The notes beneath the pieces are model-generated. The model was not told the DNA's origin. It did not search any database and saw only the letters and a list, made by a program, of their open reading frames with translations. From contig NZ_CP032317.1 of the NCBI RefSeq assembly GCF_003574965.1, positions 1,302,001 through 1,366,000 on the forward strand: a DNA stretch of 64,000 nt, in the 5' to 3' direction. The DNA comes from Hymenobacter oligotrophus. Its GTDB lineage: Bacteria > Bacteroidota > Bacteroidia > Cytophagales > Hymenobacteraceae. The translations under genes and the position numbers were made by a program. This document shows positions 18,491 to 26,551 of the stretch, one piece after another (the first letter of the stretch is position 1; the number at the start of each line of letters is the position of its first letter).

Positions 18491-18526
18491 CCGAAGCTTA
18501 ATTTCTCAATTACCCTGCCCCCACAT

Positions 18527-19144
18527 ATGGTTATTCGCGATGCCCGCTTTGTGATGAGCAATACCCGCGTGGACTTATGCCCCAGCGGCACACTGCCCGA
18601 ATACGCATTCATTGGCCGTTCCAACGTGGGCAAATCGTCGTTAATAAATATGCTGACCGGGCGAAATGCGCTGGCGAAAACTTCCTCGCTTCCCGGAAAA
18701 ACCCAGCTAATCAACCATTTCCTAATCAACGACGAATGGTATTTGGTGGATTTGCCGGGCTACGGATACGCCCGCGTAAGCAAAGAATCGCGTGAGAAAT
18801 GGGGAAAAATGATTCGGGCTTACCTGTCGAAGCGCGAAAACCTCAGCTGCTTATTTGTGCTGATTGATTCGCGCCTGCCGCCGCAAGCCGTCGACCTAGA
18901 ATTCATAAACATGGTGGGCGAAATGGGCGTACCGTTTGCGCTGGTTTTCACCAAGGCCGATAAACAGTCGGGTAGCCGCACGCGCCAAAACGTGGAGGTG
19001 TTTTTGGAAAAAATGCGCGAGAGTTGGGAAGAGCTACCCGCGTGGTTTATCAGCTCAGCGGTAGCAAAGGAGGGCCGCGACGCACTGCTTGGTTTTATCG
19101 ACGACGTGAACCGACAGGTACGGGAAGCGGCCGGGAATGCGTAG
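18527..19144 (+). CDS. engB: Ribosome biogenesis GTPase EngB/YihA
   Basis: The 205-residue TrmE-Era-like GTPase has G1 GRSNVGKSS, a switch region with Thr in KTSSLPGKTQ, G3 DLPGYGYA, G4 TKADK and G5 SSAV. EngB acts in large-subunit assembly and is usually essential. The ATG at 18527 (MVIRDARFVMSN) is preferred over an upstream TTG because a -7 element lies there. It is followed after 77 bp by the TonB-like gene on the same strand. Confidence 0.94.
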   Translation: MVIRDARFVMSNTRVDLCPSGTLPEYAFIGRSNVGKSSLINMLTGRNALAKTSSLPGKTQLINHFLINDEWYLVDLPGYGYARVSKESREKWGKMIRAYLSKRENLSCLFVLIDSRLPPQAVDLEFINMVGEMGVPFALVFTKADKQSGSRTRQNVEVFLEKMRESWEELPAWFISSAVAKEGRDALLGFIDDVNRQVREAAGNA

Positions 19145-19221
19145 ATTGGCCCTGTAATTGCCGGGCCTAAGCCGCCATTTTTTCGTCATTCTTCCCTCCT
19201 TTTTTATTTCTTCTTCATCCC

Positions 19222-19674
19222 ATGAAAAAGCACACCTTCACGCTGGCCCTGGCCCTGCTGGCGCTAGCGGCCACGCCAGCCCTGGCGCAGCAGAATGTGA
19301 AAGTGAAACCCGCTACCGAAGCCGGCGCCCAAGCAGCTCCGGCAGCGGCCCACGCTAAATCGGGCGCCATTCCGGTGGCCGATTACTACGAGGGCGGCCA
19401 AGAGGCTATGTACGACTTTATCTACAAGGAGCTTAAGTACCCGCTGATGGCGCGGCGCAACCGCATTCAGGGTACGTGCATCGTGAGTTTCACCCTGAAC
19501 CCCGACGGCAGCATGAGCGGCGTAAAGCTGGTTAAGCAAATCGGCGGCGGCTGCGGCGAAGAGGCCCTGCGCGTAGTAAAGCTGCTTAAGTTTAAGAAGC
19601 CCGAATACCCCATCCTGACGAGTTTGCCCATTGCCTTTAAGCTAGGCGCGGCCGGCAACAACGTAGCCGAGTAG
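19222..19674 (+). CDS. Secreted TonB C-terminal domain protein
   Basis: The 150-residue protein has a signal peptide (LALALLALAATPALAQ), a short Ala/Pro-rich linker and one TonB C-terminal domain: YPLMARRNRIQGTCIVSFTL, then NPDGSMSGVKLVKQIGGGCGEEALRVV. It lacks the N-terminal membrane anchor of true TonB and seems to be exported whole. Such stand-alone domains are common in Bacteroidota and their role is unclear; binding to TonB-box or envelope partners is a guess. Upstream of the ATG lies a pyrimidine-rich tract. It sits between engB and the DUF5606 gene, all in one direction. Confidence 0.75.
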   Translation: MKKHTFTLALALLALAATPALAQQNVKVKPATEAGAQAAPAAAHAKSGAIPVADYYEGGQEAMYDFIYKELKYPLMARRNRIQGTCIVSFTLNPDGSMSGVKLVKQIGGGCGEEALRVVKLLKFKKPEYPILTSLPIAFKLGAAGNNVAE

Positions 19675-19716
19675 TTGCTCCTACCCAAGCACATCTTCTA
19701 ACCTTTTTCCGTTTCT

Positions 19717-20283
19717 ATGCCCTACGACTTGAGGGAAATTGCTGCTATCAGCGGCATGAGCGGCTTGTACCGCCTGGTGCGCCCCGCCAACAACGGCGTG
19801 CTGGTTGAAACCCTGGATGCCCAGGCCCGCCGCTCGGTAGCTTCGGCCCGCAACAAAGTATCGTTGCTGCACGAAATCTCTATCTACACCGAAGACCCGG
19901 ACCGCACGGTGCCGCTGACGGAGGTGTTCGAGCGGATTTACCAGAAGCACGGCCAGGAACTGCCCGTAACAAGCAAATCCGACGAGGCGGCCCTCTCCGG
20001 CTTTATGGCCGAAGTACTGCCCGACTACGACCGGCAGCGCGTATACCTTTCGGATATTCGTAAGCTCATCACCTGGTACGGGGCCGTAAGCAGCCGCCTG
20101 CCCTACCAGTCGGCCGAGGCCGCAGCCGGCGACGAAGCCGCCGCCCGCGCCGAAGAAACGGACGCCACCACCGACACGCTGAGCACAGCCGGCGCCATAC
20201 CGGCCCAGAACGCCGATAGCGCCGACGAGGCCACCGGCTCGCCCGAGGCGGCCGACGACAAAGCCAAGCGCGCGCGCAAATAG
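19717..20283 (+). CDS. DUF5606 domain protein
   Basis: The 188-residue protein has no signal peptide. Residues 1-130 match DUF5606 as I know it from Bacteroidota: LREIAAISGMSGLYRLVRP, then the SH3-like NGVLVETLD and a helical part ending DIRKLITWYGAVS. The last ~50 residues are Ala/Asp/Glu-rich with a basic end (KAKRARK), probably disordered. The function is unknown. It is 42 bp from the TonB-like gene and followed by a strong bidirectional terminator. Confidence 0.75.
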   Translation: MPYDLREIAAISGMSGLYRLVRPANNGVLVETLDAQARRSVASARNKVSLLHEISIYTEDPDRTVPLTEVFERIYQKHGQELPVTSKSDEAALSGFMAEVLPDYDRQRVYLSDIRKLITWYGAVSSRLPYQSAEAAAGDEAAARAEETDATTDTLSTAGAIPAQNADSADEATGSPEAADDKAKRARK

Positions 20284-20302
20284 CCCTTTACGCGTTGCCA
20301 AT

Positions 20303-20339
20303 TAAAAAAGCCCGCGGCATTGCTGCCGCGGGCTTTTTT
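20303..20339. terminator. Bidirectional terminator between DUF5606 and fbp
   Basis: AGCCCGCGGCA pairs perfectly with TGCCGCGGGCT around TTGC, with A6 before and T7 after. Confidence 0.9.
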
Positions 20340-20358
20340 TGCTTTAGTCACCTAGGGC

Positions 20359-21393
20359 TTAGGCCTCCTGAGCTGCCGAAACGGCTTGGCGCTCTTTGGC
20401 CAAAAACTCCTCGGCTTTGTTTACCAACTCGGTCGAGCCGATGTAGAGCGGGCAACGCTCGTGCAGCGAGGTAGGCTCAATTTCCATCAGGCGTTTGGTG
20501 CCGTTGCTGGCCTTGCCGCCTGCTTGCTCCACAATAAAGGCCAGCGCGTTGCCTTCGTACATGAGGCGCAGCTTGCCATTGGGGGCTTTGGCCGTGGCCG
20601 GGTAAATGTAAATACCGCCCTTGAGGAGGTTGCGGTGGAAATCGGCCACCAACGAGCCGATGTAGCGAGCCGAGAAATTCTGGTCTTTGCAGTACTGCAC
20701 AAAATCGCTCACGCCCGGCGAGAATGAATTGGCCGAGCCCTCGTTGATGGAGTACAGGCTGCCGGTTTTAGGCGTGGTGATGTTGGGGTGCGACAGGAAA
20801 AACTCACCTAGGGAAGCCTCGTAGGTGAAGCCGTTGACGCCGGCGCCCGTGGTGTACACGAGCATGGTGCTCGAGCCGTAAATTACGTAGCCCGCTGCCA
20901 CCTGGTGAATGCCTTTCTGCAAGCAATCGGCCAGCGTGCCCTCCTGCCCGATGCCCGACTGGCGACGGTAGATCGAGAAGATGGTACCGATGGACACGTT
21001 AACGTCAATGTTCGAGGAGCCGTCGAGCGGGTCGATGGCCACCACGTACTTGCCCTGATTGTTGCCGGTCTGGATCATGTCCTCATCCTCCTCGGAAATA
21101 ACCGTGCACACCTCGCCGCCGTTGCGCAGTGCCCGGATGAAGCGGATGTTGGCAATCACGTCGAGCTTCTGCTGCTCCTCGCCCTGCACGTTTTGCTGGC
21201 CGTAGGCACCAGCCACATCAATGAGGCCCGAGCGGTTGATTTCGCGGTTTACGATTTTGGCCGCCAGCGCAATGTCGCGCAGCAGCTGCGACAACTCACC
21301 GGTTGCGTACGGGAAGTCCTCCTGCTTGCGCATAATAAAGCGGTCGAGGGTAGTGCCGACGGGTAGCGCAAGACGATCAGGGTTGTGTTCCAT
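20359..21393 (-). CDS. fbp: Class I fructose-1,6-bisphosphatase
   Basis: The 344-residue enzyme has the metal-binding [12 protein letters not shown], a preceding VISEEDED and the substrate-site [16 protein letters not shown]. It hydrolyses fructose 1,6-bisphosphate to fructose 6-phosphate, the committed step of gluconeogenesis. The ATG at 21393 gives [13 protein letters not shown]; an upstream extension to 21438 crosses the -7 element at 21436-21443. It is divergent from the aspartate kinase gene, with 94 bp between start codons and a -7 element for each. Confidence 0.95.
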   Translation of the reverse strand: MEHNPDRLALPVGTTLDRFIMRKQEDFPYATGELSQLLRDIALAAKIVNREINRSGLIDVAGAYGQQNVQGEEQQKLDVIANIRFIRALRNGGEVCTVISEEDEDMIQTGNNQGKYVVAIDPLDGSSNIDVNVSIGTIFSIYRRQSGIGQEGTLADCLQKGIHQVAAGYVIYGSSTMLVYTTGAGVNGFTYEASLGEFFLSHPNITTPKTGSLYSINEGSANSFSPGVSDFVQYCKDQNFSARYIGSLVADFHRNLLKGGIYIYPATAKAPNGKLRLMYEGNALAFIVEQAGGKASNGTKRLMEIEPTSLHERCPLYIGSTELVNKAEEFLAKERQAVSAAQEA

Positions 21394-21435
21394 AGAAGCG
21401 AGAAAGAAAACGGGGGCGGGATGTAGTAAGCTAGG

Positions 21436-21443
21436 CAAAACTA
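21436..21443 (-). promoter_or_regulatory. -7 element for fbp
   Basis: CAAAACTA on the plus strand reads TAGTTTTG on the minus strand, 42 nt before the fbp ATG. Confidence 0.55.
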
Positions 21444-21475
21444 AGGGATTTCGGCCTTAGTTAGCGGCTGCTTTC

Positions 21476-21483
21476 TACTTTTG
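21476..21483 (+). promoter_or_regulatory. -7 element abutting the aspartate kinase start
   Basis: TACTTTTG ends 4 nt before the ATG at 21488. The normal distance from this element to the transcription start would make the mRNA leaderless or nearly so. Confidence 0.5.
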
Positions 21484-21487
21484 ACGC

Positions 21488-22792
21488 ATGCATCTGTCGC
21501 ATTCGCTTCGCGTTTACAAGTTCGGTGGAGCCTCCGTGAAGGACGCCACCGCCATTCGCAACCTGCACGCCATTTTGCAGCATCGCCCGGCCGGTCAGCC
21601 GTTGCTGGTGGTGGTATCGGCCATGGGCAAAACCACCAATGCGCTCGAGCACATTTACCACCTGGCCCACACCGGCGCCGATTACACGCTGCCCCTGCAG
21701 GAGCTGCACCAATTTCACCTAGGCGTGGCCGAGGGCCTGCTGCCCGACGCCCCGCGCGACGAGCACGGCCGCTTGGTGTGCGGCGCGGGCGCGGGCTCGT
21801 TGCATTGCCTGCTGCAGGAACTCGGCGACAAGCTGGCTACCCTCAGCAAAGGCGAGTACGACCGGCAGTACGACCAAGTGGTAAGCTACGGCGAGCTGCT
21901 GGCCACCTGCATTGTGGCGGCTGCGGTGGGCGCCAAATGGCTTGATGTGCGCCCCCTTATCCGCACCGACCACTCGTGGCGCGAGGCCCGCGTGGATTGG
22001 CCCACCACCGAGCGCAACGTGCGCGAGCAGGTGCAGCCCTTGCTGCAGCAGGGCGTGGTGCTGACGCAGGGCTTTTTGGGCGGCACGGCCAGCGGCCAAA
22101 CCACCACCTTAGGGCGCGAAGGCTCCGACTACACGGCCGCCATTTTGGCTTATTGCCTAGGTGCCGAATCGGTTACGATTTGGAAAGACGTGGCCGGTTT
22201 GCTCAACGCCGACCCCAAAATCTTTCCGAACACGGTGCGCTACCCCGAAATCAGCTACCAGGAAACCATTGAAATGGCGTACTACGGTGCGTCGGTAATT
22301 CACCCGAAAACGATTAAGCCGCTGGCCGTACGGCGCATTCCGCTGTACGTCAAGTCGTTCGTCGACCCTGAGGCCGAGGGCACCAAAATTTACGACTGCA
22401 AGCACGGCACGCTGGCGCCGGCGCTTATCCTGAAAACCAACCAGTGCCTGATTTCCTTCGAGTCGAAGGACCTCACTTTTATTTCGGAGGAAAACCTGGA
22501 GGTGATTTTTGGGGCACTGGCGCAGGTGCGGCTGAAAATCAACCTGATGCAAAACTCGGCCATTTCGTTTTCGGTGTGCACCGACTGGCACGAGTACCGG
22601 CTGCGCAAACTACTTGAGCACCTGCGCGAGCATTTCAGCATTTACTACAACACCGGGCTGGAGCTTTACACCATCAAAAACTACACGCCCGAAGCCATAA
22701 CCCAACTCACCGACGGGCGCCAACTGCTGCTCGAGCAACGCACCCGCCAAACTTTTCAATTCGTGTCGCGGGCGGCTACGCCGTCGGCCTAG
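21488..22792 (+). CDS. lysC: Monofunctional aspartate kinase
   Basis: The 434-residue protein opens with the kinase signature VYKFGGASVKD. It then shows VVSAMGKTTNALE, the aspartate-binding TTTLGREGSDYTA and the nucleotide-site IWKDVAGLLNADPK, followed by YYGASVIHPKTI. A C-terminal ACT-type regulatory region (about 310-434) suggests feedback control. It phosphorylates aspartate for lysine, threonine and methionine synthesis. The upstream promoter element leaves almost no leader, and no other ATG lies close. The TAG stop is supplied by a CCTAGGT copy at 22788. The enoyl-CoA hydratase gene follows after 36 bp. Confidence 0.92.
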   Translation: MHLSHSLRVYKFGGASVKDATAIRNLHAILQHRPAGQPLLVVVSAMGKTTNALEHIYHLAHTGADYTLPLQELHQFHLGVAEGLLPDAPRDEHGRLVCGAGAGSLHCLLQELGDKLATLSKGEYDRQYDQVVSYGELLATCIVAAAVGAKWLDVRPLIRTDHSWREARVDWPTTERNVREQVQPLLQQGVVLTQGFLGGTASGQTTTLGREGSDYTAAILAYCLGAESVTIWKDVAGLLNADPKIFPNTVRYPEISYQETIEMAYYGASVIHPKTIKPLAVRRIPLYVKSFVDPEAEGTKIYDCKHGTLAPALILKTNQCLISFESKDLTFISEENLEVIFGALAQVRLKINLMQNSAISFSVCTDWHEYRLRKLLEHLREHFSIYYNTGLELYTIKNYTPEAITQLTDGRQLLLEQRTRQTFQFVSRAATPSA

Positions 22793-22828
22793 GTCCAAAC
22801 AACACTGCCTCTACCCCACCAACGCCCC

Positions 22829-23602
22829 ATGGAATTTATCAAAGTAACGCCGCAGGCGCGGCCGCAGGTTGCCCTCATTGAGCTGAATCGCCCCAAAGAG
22901 CTGAACGCCCTTAACCTGCAGCTAATGCAAGAGGTGGCCGCCGCCCTAAAAGCCCTCGACGACAACGACGAGGTGCGCGTGATTGTGCTCACGGGCTCGG
23001 AGCGCGCCTTTGCGGCCGGCGCCGATATCAAGCAAATGGCCAACCGCACCGCCATCGATATGCTGATTGTGGATCAGTTTACGGTGTGGGACCAGATTCG
23101 CAAAACTAAAAAGCCGCTGATTGCGGCCGTATCGGGCTTTGCCCTAGGTGGCGGCTGCGAGCTGGCCATGACGTGCGACATGATTGTGGCCTCGGAAACG
23201 GCGCAATTCGGCCAGCCCGAGATTAAAATTGGCGTGATGCCCGGCGCCGGCGGCACGCAGCGCCTCACCCGCGCCGTGGGCAAAGTACGGGCCATGGAAA
23301 TGGTGCTTACCGGCCAACCCATCCGGGCCGACGAAGCCCTGCGCGCGGGCCTCGTAAACCGCGTGGTGCCGGTGGGCCAATACCTCGAAGAGGCTTTCCG
23401 CCTGGCGGCCAGCATCGCCGAAATGTCGCCGGTAGCGGCGCGCCTGGCCAAGGAATCGGTGAACCGCGCCTTTGAGACGCACCTTGACGAGGGCTTGCAT
23501 TTCGAGCGCAAAAACTTCTACCTCACCTTCGCCTCCGAAGACCAAAAAGAAGGCATGGCAGCCTTCGTGGAAAAGCGCAAACCCGATTTTAAGGGACGCT
23601 AG
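22829..23602 (+). CDS. Enoyl-CoA hydratase/isomerase family protein
   Basis: The 257-residue crotonase has the CoA-binding RAFAAGADIKQM, the oxyanion-hole FALGGGCELAMTCD and the catalytic Glu in FGQPEIKIGVMPGAGGTQRL. The first catalytic position also holds Glu in CELAM, so a true hydratase is likely. It would hydrate trans-2-enoyl-CoA in beta-oxidation or a related route. No other fatty-acid oxidation gene is close. It follows lysC closely, so it may share its transcript. The ~210 bp after it contain only the promoter of the Fur-family gene. Confidence 0.88.
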   Translation: MEFIKVTPQARPQVALIELNRPKELNALNLQLMQEVAAALKALDDNDEVRVIVLTGSERAFAAGADIKQMANRTAIDMLIVDQFTVWDQIRKTKKPLIAAVSGFALGGGCELAMTCDMIVASETAQFGQPEIKIGVMPGAGGTQRLTRAVGKVRAMEMVLTGQPIRADEALRAGLVNRVVPVGQYLEEAFRLAASIAEMSPVAARLAKESVNRAFETHLDEGLHFERKNFYLTFASEDQKEGMAAFVEKRKPDFKGR

Positions 23603-23768
23603 CCGGTAGGTAGCTGCTCGTGGATGCGCTGCTAGCCGCGGCGGTGGGTACCCGAACGGGCCAGCTCCAACGCCGTTGCAACGCGTCATTCGCTACCCGT
23701 AGGCATCTTCCGACACGATTTACCGCAATCAGTTTTAAACCTTTTTGCTTGGCTTACGCTTATAGGGC

Positions 23769-23776
23769 TACTTTTG
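23769..23776 (+). promoter_or_regulatory. Promoter of the Fur-family gene
   Basis: TACTTTTG with an upstream TTTG at 23744-23747, 21 nt between them: a good Bacteroidota -33/-7 pair. Confidence 0.65.
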
Positions 23777-23816
23777 CACCGGAGAATGATTCCTATCTGT
23801 GAGCCCCGCTGACCTG

Positions 23817-24269
23817 ATGCCTGCCCCCGACCGCGACCAACTGCAACAGCGCCTTGCTGCGGCTGGGCTGCGCGCTACGCAGCAGCGCATTGCCATTTTG
23901 GAGGCTCTGGTGGTGCTGCCCGGCCACCCCACGGCCGAGCAGGTTTTCCGGAGCGTGCGCCCGGCCAACCCCACGGTTTCGTTGGGCACGGTTTACAAAG
24001 CCCTCGACTCGTTTGTGGCAGCCGGGCTACTGAAGCGCGTGGCCGATGCCGACGGCACCCGCCGCCGCTACGACACCGACTGCTCGAACCACCATCACTT
24101 GTTTTGCCAGCAAACGCAGGAAATCATCGACTACTGCGACCCTCAGCTGGACCGGTTGCTGCAGGAGTTCTTTGCCGCCCGCGGCTTCGACAACTTCCAG
24201 CCGCAGTCATTTTCGCTGCACATCAGTGGCAGCAAGCTCGACACCCGCAAGGATGTGAAGCCCCGCTGA
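23817..24269 (+). CDS. Fur-family regulator, PerR-like by context
   Basis: The 150-residue protein has the winged helix (LRATQQRIAILEAL, then NPTVSLGTVYKALDSFVAAGLL) and the regulatory metal site beginning NHHHLFC. The CxxC pairs that hold structural zinc in most Fur/PerR proteins are absent: only one Cys follows HHHLF (FCQQTQEIIDYCD). The adjacent peroxiredoxin gene, 74 bp downstream, suggests a peroxide-stress regulator rather than an iron regulator; this is inference. A GTG at 23799 could add six residues. Confidence 0.8.
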   Translation: MPAPDRDQLQQRLAAAGLRATQQRIAILEALVVLPGHPTAEQVFRSVRPANPTVSLGTVYKALDSFVAAGLLKRVADADGTRRRYDTDCSNHHHLFCQQTQEIIDYCDPQLDRLLQEFFAARGFDNFQPQSFSLHISGSKLDTRKDVKPR

Positions 24270-24343
24270 CCTAGGGCCTCCGGGCCTGGGCAGCACTTGT
24301 ACCAAATACATAACAACCCACTTACCCACTAACCCATTTTAAA

Positions 24344-24988
24344 ATGGCAGTTCTCGTAGGCAAACGTGCCCCCTCGTTCAAGGCAATGGCAGTCGTAAAC
24401 GGCGAAGACTTCGAAGAGGACTTCAGCCTGGACCGTTACTTGGGCAAGAAGCACGTTCTTTTTTACTTCTACCCCGCTGACTTCACGTTCGTTTGCCCCA
24501 CCGAAATCATTGCGTTTCAGGAGAAGCTGGCCGAATTTGAGGCCAAAGGCGTAGCCGTGGTGGGTTGCTCCACCGACTCGCACTTCTCGCACTTTGCTTG
24601 GCTGCAAACCCCGCGCGAAAACGGCGGCATTGCCGGCGTAACCTACCCGCTCGTGGCCGACGCCACCAAAACCATTGCGGCCAACTACGACGTGCTGGGC
24701 GGCCACTACGACTACAACGACGCCGGCGAAATGACCTTCGTTGGCTCGCCGGTGGCTTACCGCGGCCTGTTCCTGATCGACCGCGACGGCATCGTGCGCC
24801 ACCAGCTGGTAAACGACGGTCCGCTGGGCCGCTCCATCGACGAAGCCATGCGCTTGGTGGATGCGCTGCAGTACTTCGAGAAAAACGGCGAAGTATGCCC
24901 CGCCAACTGGGAGGAAGGCAAGGAAGCCATGTCGGCTACCCGCGAAGGCGTAGCCAACTACCTGGCCAAGCAAGAGGCTACCCGCTAA
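24344..24988 (+). CDS. Typical 2-Cys peroxiredoxin (AhpC/Prx1)
   Basis: The 214-residue protein has the peroxidatic Cys51 in FYPADFTFVCPTE, a conserved Arg further on, and a resolving Cys near residue 185 in GEVCPANW. The LGGHYDYNDAGEMTF region is typical of the Prx1/AhpC class. It reduces hydrogen peroxide and organic peroxides; the reductant (AhpF or thioredoxin) is not encoded nearby. It lies behind the Fur-family gene and ends at a strong terminator. The 74-bp gap between the two is G-poor near the ATG. Confidence 0.93.
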   Translation: MAVLVGKRAPSFKAMAVVNGEDFEEDFSLDRYLGKKHVLFYFYPADFTFVCPTEIIAFQEKLAEFEAKGVAVVGCSTDSHFSHFAWLQTPRENGGIAGVTYPLVADATKTIAANYDVLGGHYDYNDAGEMTFVGSPVAYRGLFLIDRDGIVRHQLVNDGPLGRSIDEAMRLVDALQYFEKNGEVCPANWEEGKEAMSATREGVANYLAKQEATR

Positions 24989-25014
24989 TTGCCCCTGACT
25001 TGATATGATTGGTC

Positions 25015-25050
25015 AACCGCCCCGGCCCCGTGCCGGGGCGGTTTTCTTTT
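25015..25050 (+). terminator. Terminator after the peroxiredoxin gene
   Basis: ACCGCCCCGGC pairs with GCCGGGGCGGT around a short loop, followed by TTTTCTTTT. A CCTAGGT copy follows at 25053. Confidence 0.88.
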
Positions 25051-25082
25051 GCCCTAGGTGTTCGGCGGCTGGCCTATTTGCG

Positions 25083-25096
25083 TGCACCTAGGTGCA
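25083..25096. repeat. 14-bp palindrome centred on CCTAGG
   Basis: TGCACCTAGGTGCA is a perfect palindrome 8 bp before the waaA -7 element, between it and the TTTG at 25077. It could be an operator or another instance of the genome-wide word. Confidence 0.6.
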
Positions 25097-25103
25097 GCCT
25101 AGC

Positions 25104-25111
25104 TAACTTTG
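25104..25111 (+). promoter_or_regulatory. Promoter of waaA
   Basis: TAACTTTG with TTTG at 25077-25080, 23 nt between. The palindrome at 25083-25096 occupies the spacer. Confidence 0.55.
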
Positions 25112-25187
25112 CAGCCCGCGCCCCGGCAGCCTCTACCTACAAGGCGGGGCTCCGGCCGCTCTCTGTTGCGCTTCTGCCCTATTCGTT

Positions 25188-26438
25188 TTGGTTTTTCTGT
25201 ACTCGCTTGCCATCCGCCTCTACGGCCTGCTGCTGCCCTTAGTAGCGCCATTCGTTCCGAAGGCAAAGCAATGGGTGGCGGGCCGCCACAATTGGCAAGC
25301 CCGGGTAACGGCCGACATGAGCGCCGACAACGCCCCGCGCCTGTGGGTGCATTGCGCTTCCCTAGGTGAGTTCGAGCAAGGCCGGCCGCTGATGGAAGCC
25401 ATGCGCCAGCAGTACCCGCAGCACAAAATTGTGCTCACGTTCTTCTCGCCTTCGGGCTACGAGGTGCGCAAGCAGTGGCCGGGTGCCGATTACATTTACT
25501 ACCTGCCGCTTGATACCTCCACCAATGCCCGTGCTTTTGTAACAGCCGTGCGCCCGCAGCTGGCCGTGTTCGTAAAGTACGAGTTCTGGTACCACCACTT
25601 AGCCGCACTCAAGCGCCAGGGCGTGCCCACGGTGTGCGTGTCGGCTATTTTTCGGTCCGAACAAGTGTTTTTTAAACCCTGGGGCAGCTTTTTCCGAAGC
25701 GTGCTGCGGCAACTGACGCACATTTTCACGCAAGACGAAGCCTCCGCCGAGCTGCTGCGCGGCATCGGCTTCACGCAGGTAAGTGTAGCCGGCGATACGC
25801 GCTTCGATACGGTAGTGGCTACGGCCGCCGCGCCGCCGCGCGAGCTGCCCTTGGTCGCCGCTTTTGCGGCCGATGGCGCCCCCGTGCTGGTTGCCGGCAG
25901 CGTGTGGCCGCCCGATGTACAAGTGCTGGCGCCGGCGCTGTGCCGGTGGTCGGGCACGCTGCGTGCGGTAGTGGCCCCGCACGAAATCAACGAGGCACAT
26001 TTGCAGCAGGTAGAAGCAATTTTACCCGGTCAGGTGGTGCGGTACTCGCAGGCCACGCCCGCTACCGTGGCGCAGGCGCGCGTGCTGCTCATCGACAACA
26101 TTGGGCTGCTGCGCGAGCTGTACCGGACCGGCTCGGTGGCCTACATTGGCGGAGCATTCGGCAAAGGGCTGCACAACACCCTGGAGGCCGCGGCGTTTGG
26201 CTTGCCGTTGCTGTTTGGCCCTAGGTATCAGAAGTTCAAAGAAGCCCGCGACCTGGTAGCCCTAGGTGCCGCCGCTACCCTCACAACGGCGGAGGAAACC
26301 GAACAACAACTCGCGCTGCTGCTCAACAATGCCGCCTACCGCACCGAACTCGGCCAGCGGGCCCGCGCGTATGTACACGAGTCGTCGGGGGCTACGGCCC
26401 GCATTATGCAGGCGGCGGGTCAGTGGATGAGCGAATGA
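25188..26438 (+). CDS. waaA: 3-deoxy-D-manno-octulosonic acid transferase
   Basis: The 416-residue GT-B protein has an N-terminal membrane anchor (YSLAIRLYGLLLPLVAPFV). The Kdo-transferase hallmarks include WVHCASLGEFEQGRP with the catalytic Glu, LTFFSPSGYEVRK, KYEFWYHHL and the C-terminal YIGGAFGKGLHNTLEAAAFG. It adds Kdo from CMP-Kdo to lipid A precursor at the inner membrane. There is no nearby ATG, so a TTG start at 25188 is used. Its last codons form part of the inverted repeat that runs to rsgA. Confidence 0.92.
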   Translation: MVFLYSLAIRLYGLLLPLVAPFVPKAKQWVAGRHNWQARVTADMSADNAPRLWVHCASLGEFEQGRPLMEAMRQQYPQHKIVLTFFSPSGYEVRKQWPGADYIYYLPLDTSTNARAFVTAVRPQLAVFVKYEFWYHHLAALKRQGVPTVCVSAIFRSEQVFFKPWGSFFRSVLRQLTHIFTQDEASAELLRGIGFTQVSVAGDTRFDTVVATAAAPPRELPLVAAFAADGAPVLVAGSVWPPDVQVLAPALCRWSGTLRAVVAPHEINEAHLQQVEAILPGQVVRYSQATPATVAQARVLLIDNIGLLRELYRTGSVAYIGGAFGKGLHNTLEAAAFGLPLLFGPRYQKFKEARDLVALGAAATLTTAEETEQQLALLLNNAAYRTELGQRARAYVHESSGATARIMQAAGQWMSE

Positions 26439-26551
26439 AGGGATGAGTAGGTGAGTACATACAAGTCCGAGCCAATCCACTCATTCGTCCCTCCCCAAAC
26501 CACGCATCCACTCATCCACTCATCTACTTATCTCCCATCCCTCCGCTCATG
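26421..26551. repeat. C-poor/G-poor imperfect inverted repeat
   Basis: The left arm (26421-26456) is GATGAGTAGGTGAGT-like and almost without C. The right arm (about 26506-26551) is CATCCACTCATCTACTT-like and almost without G, and contains the rsgA ATG. The left arm includes the last codons of waaA. Confidence 0.6.

Larger units (their letters stand above)
18040..18526. other. 487-bp AT-rich divergent intergenic region
   Basis: It holds divergent start regions for the PorE-like gene and engB, a CCTAGGG copy at 18114, a minus-strand TAnnTTTG at 18264-18271 and a plus-strand one at 18483-18490. About 18180-18470 is clearly more AT-rich than its surroundings. I see no convincing ORF or RNA gene. 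Confidence 0.6.

Noticed and set aside
17950-18526. AT-rich stretch as a horizontally acquired island or origin
   Set aside because: It is only about 300 bp of low GC between divergent promoters. No DnaA-box cluster or mobility gene was seen.
23603-23802. 60-residue open frame between enoyl-CoA hydratase and the Fur gene
   Set aside because: It has no family features and overlaps the Fur promoter.
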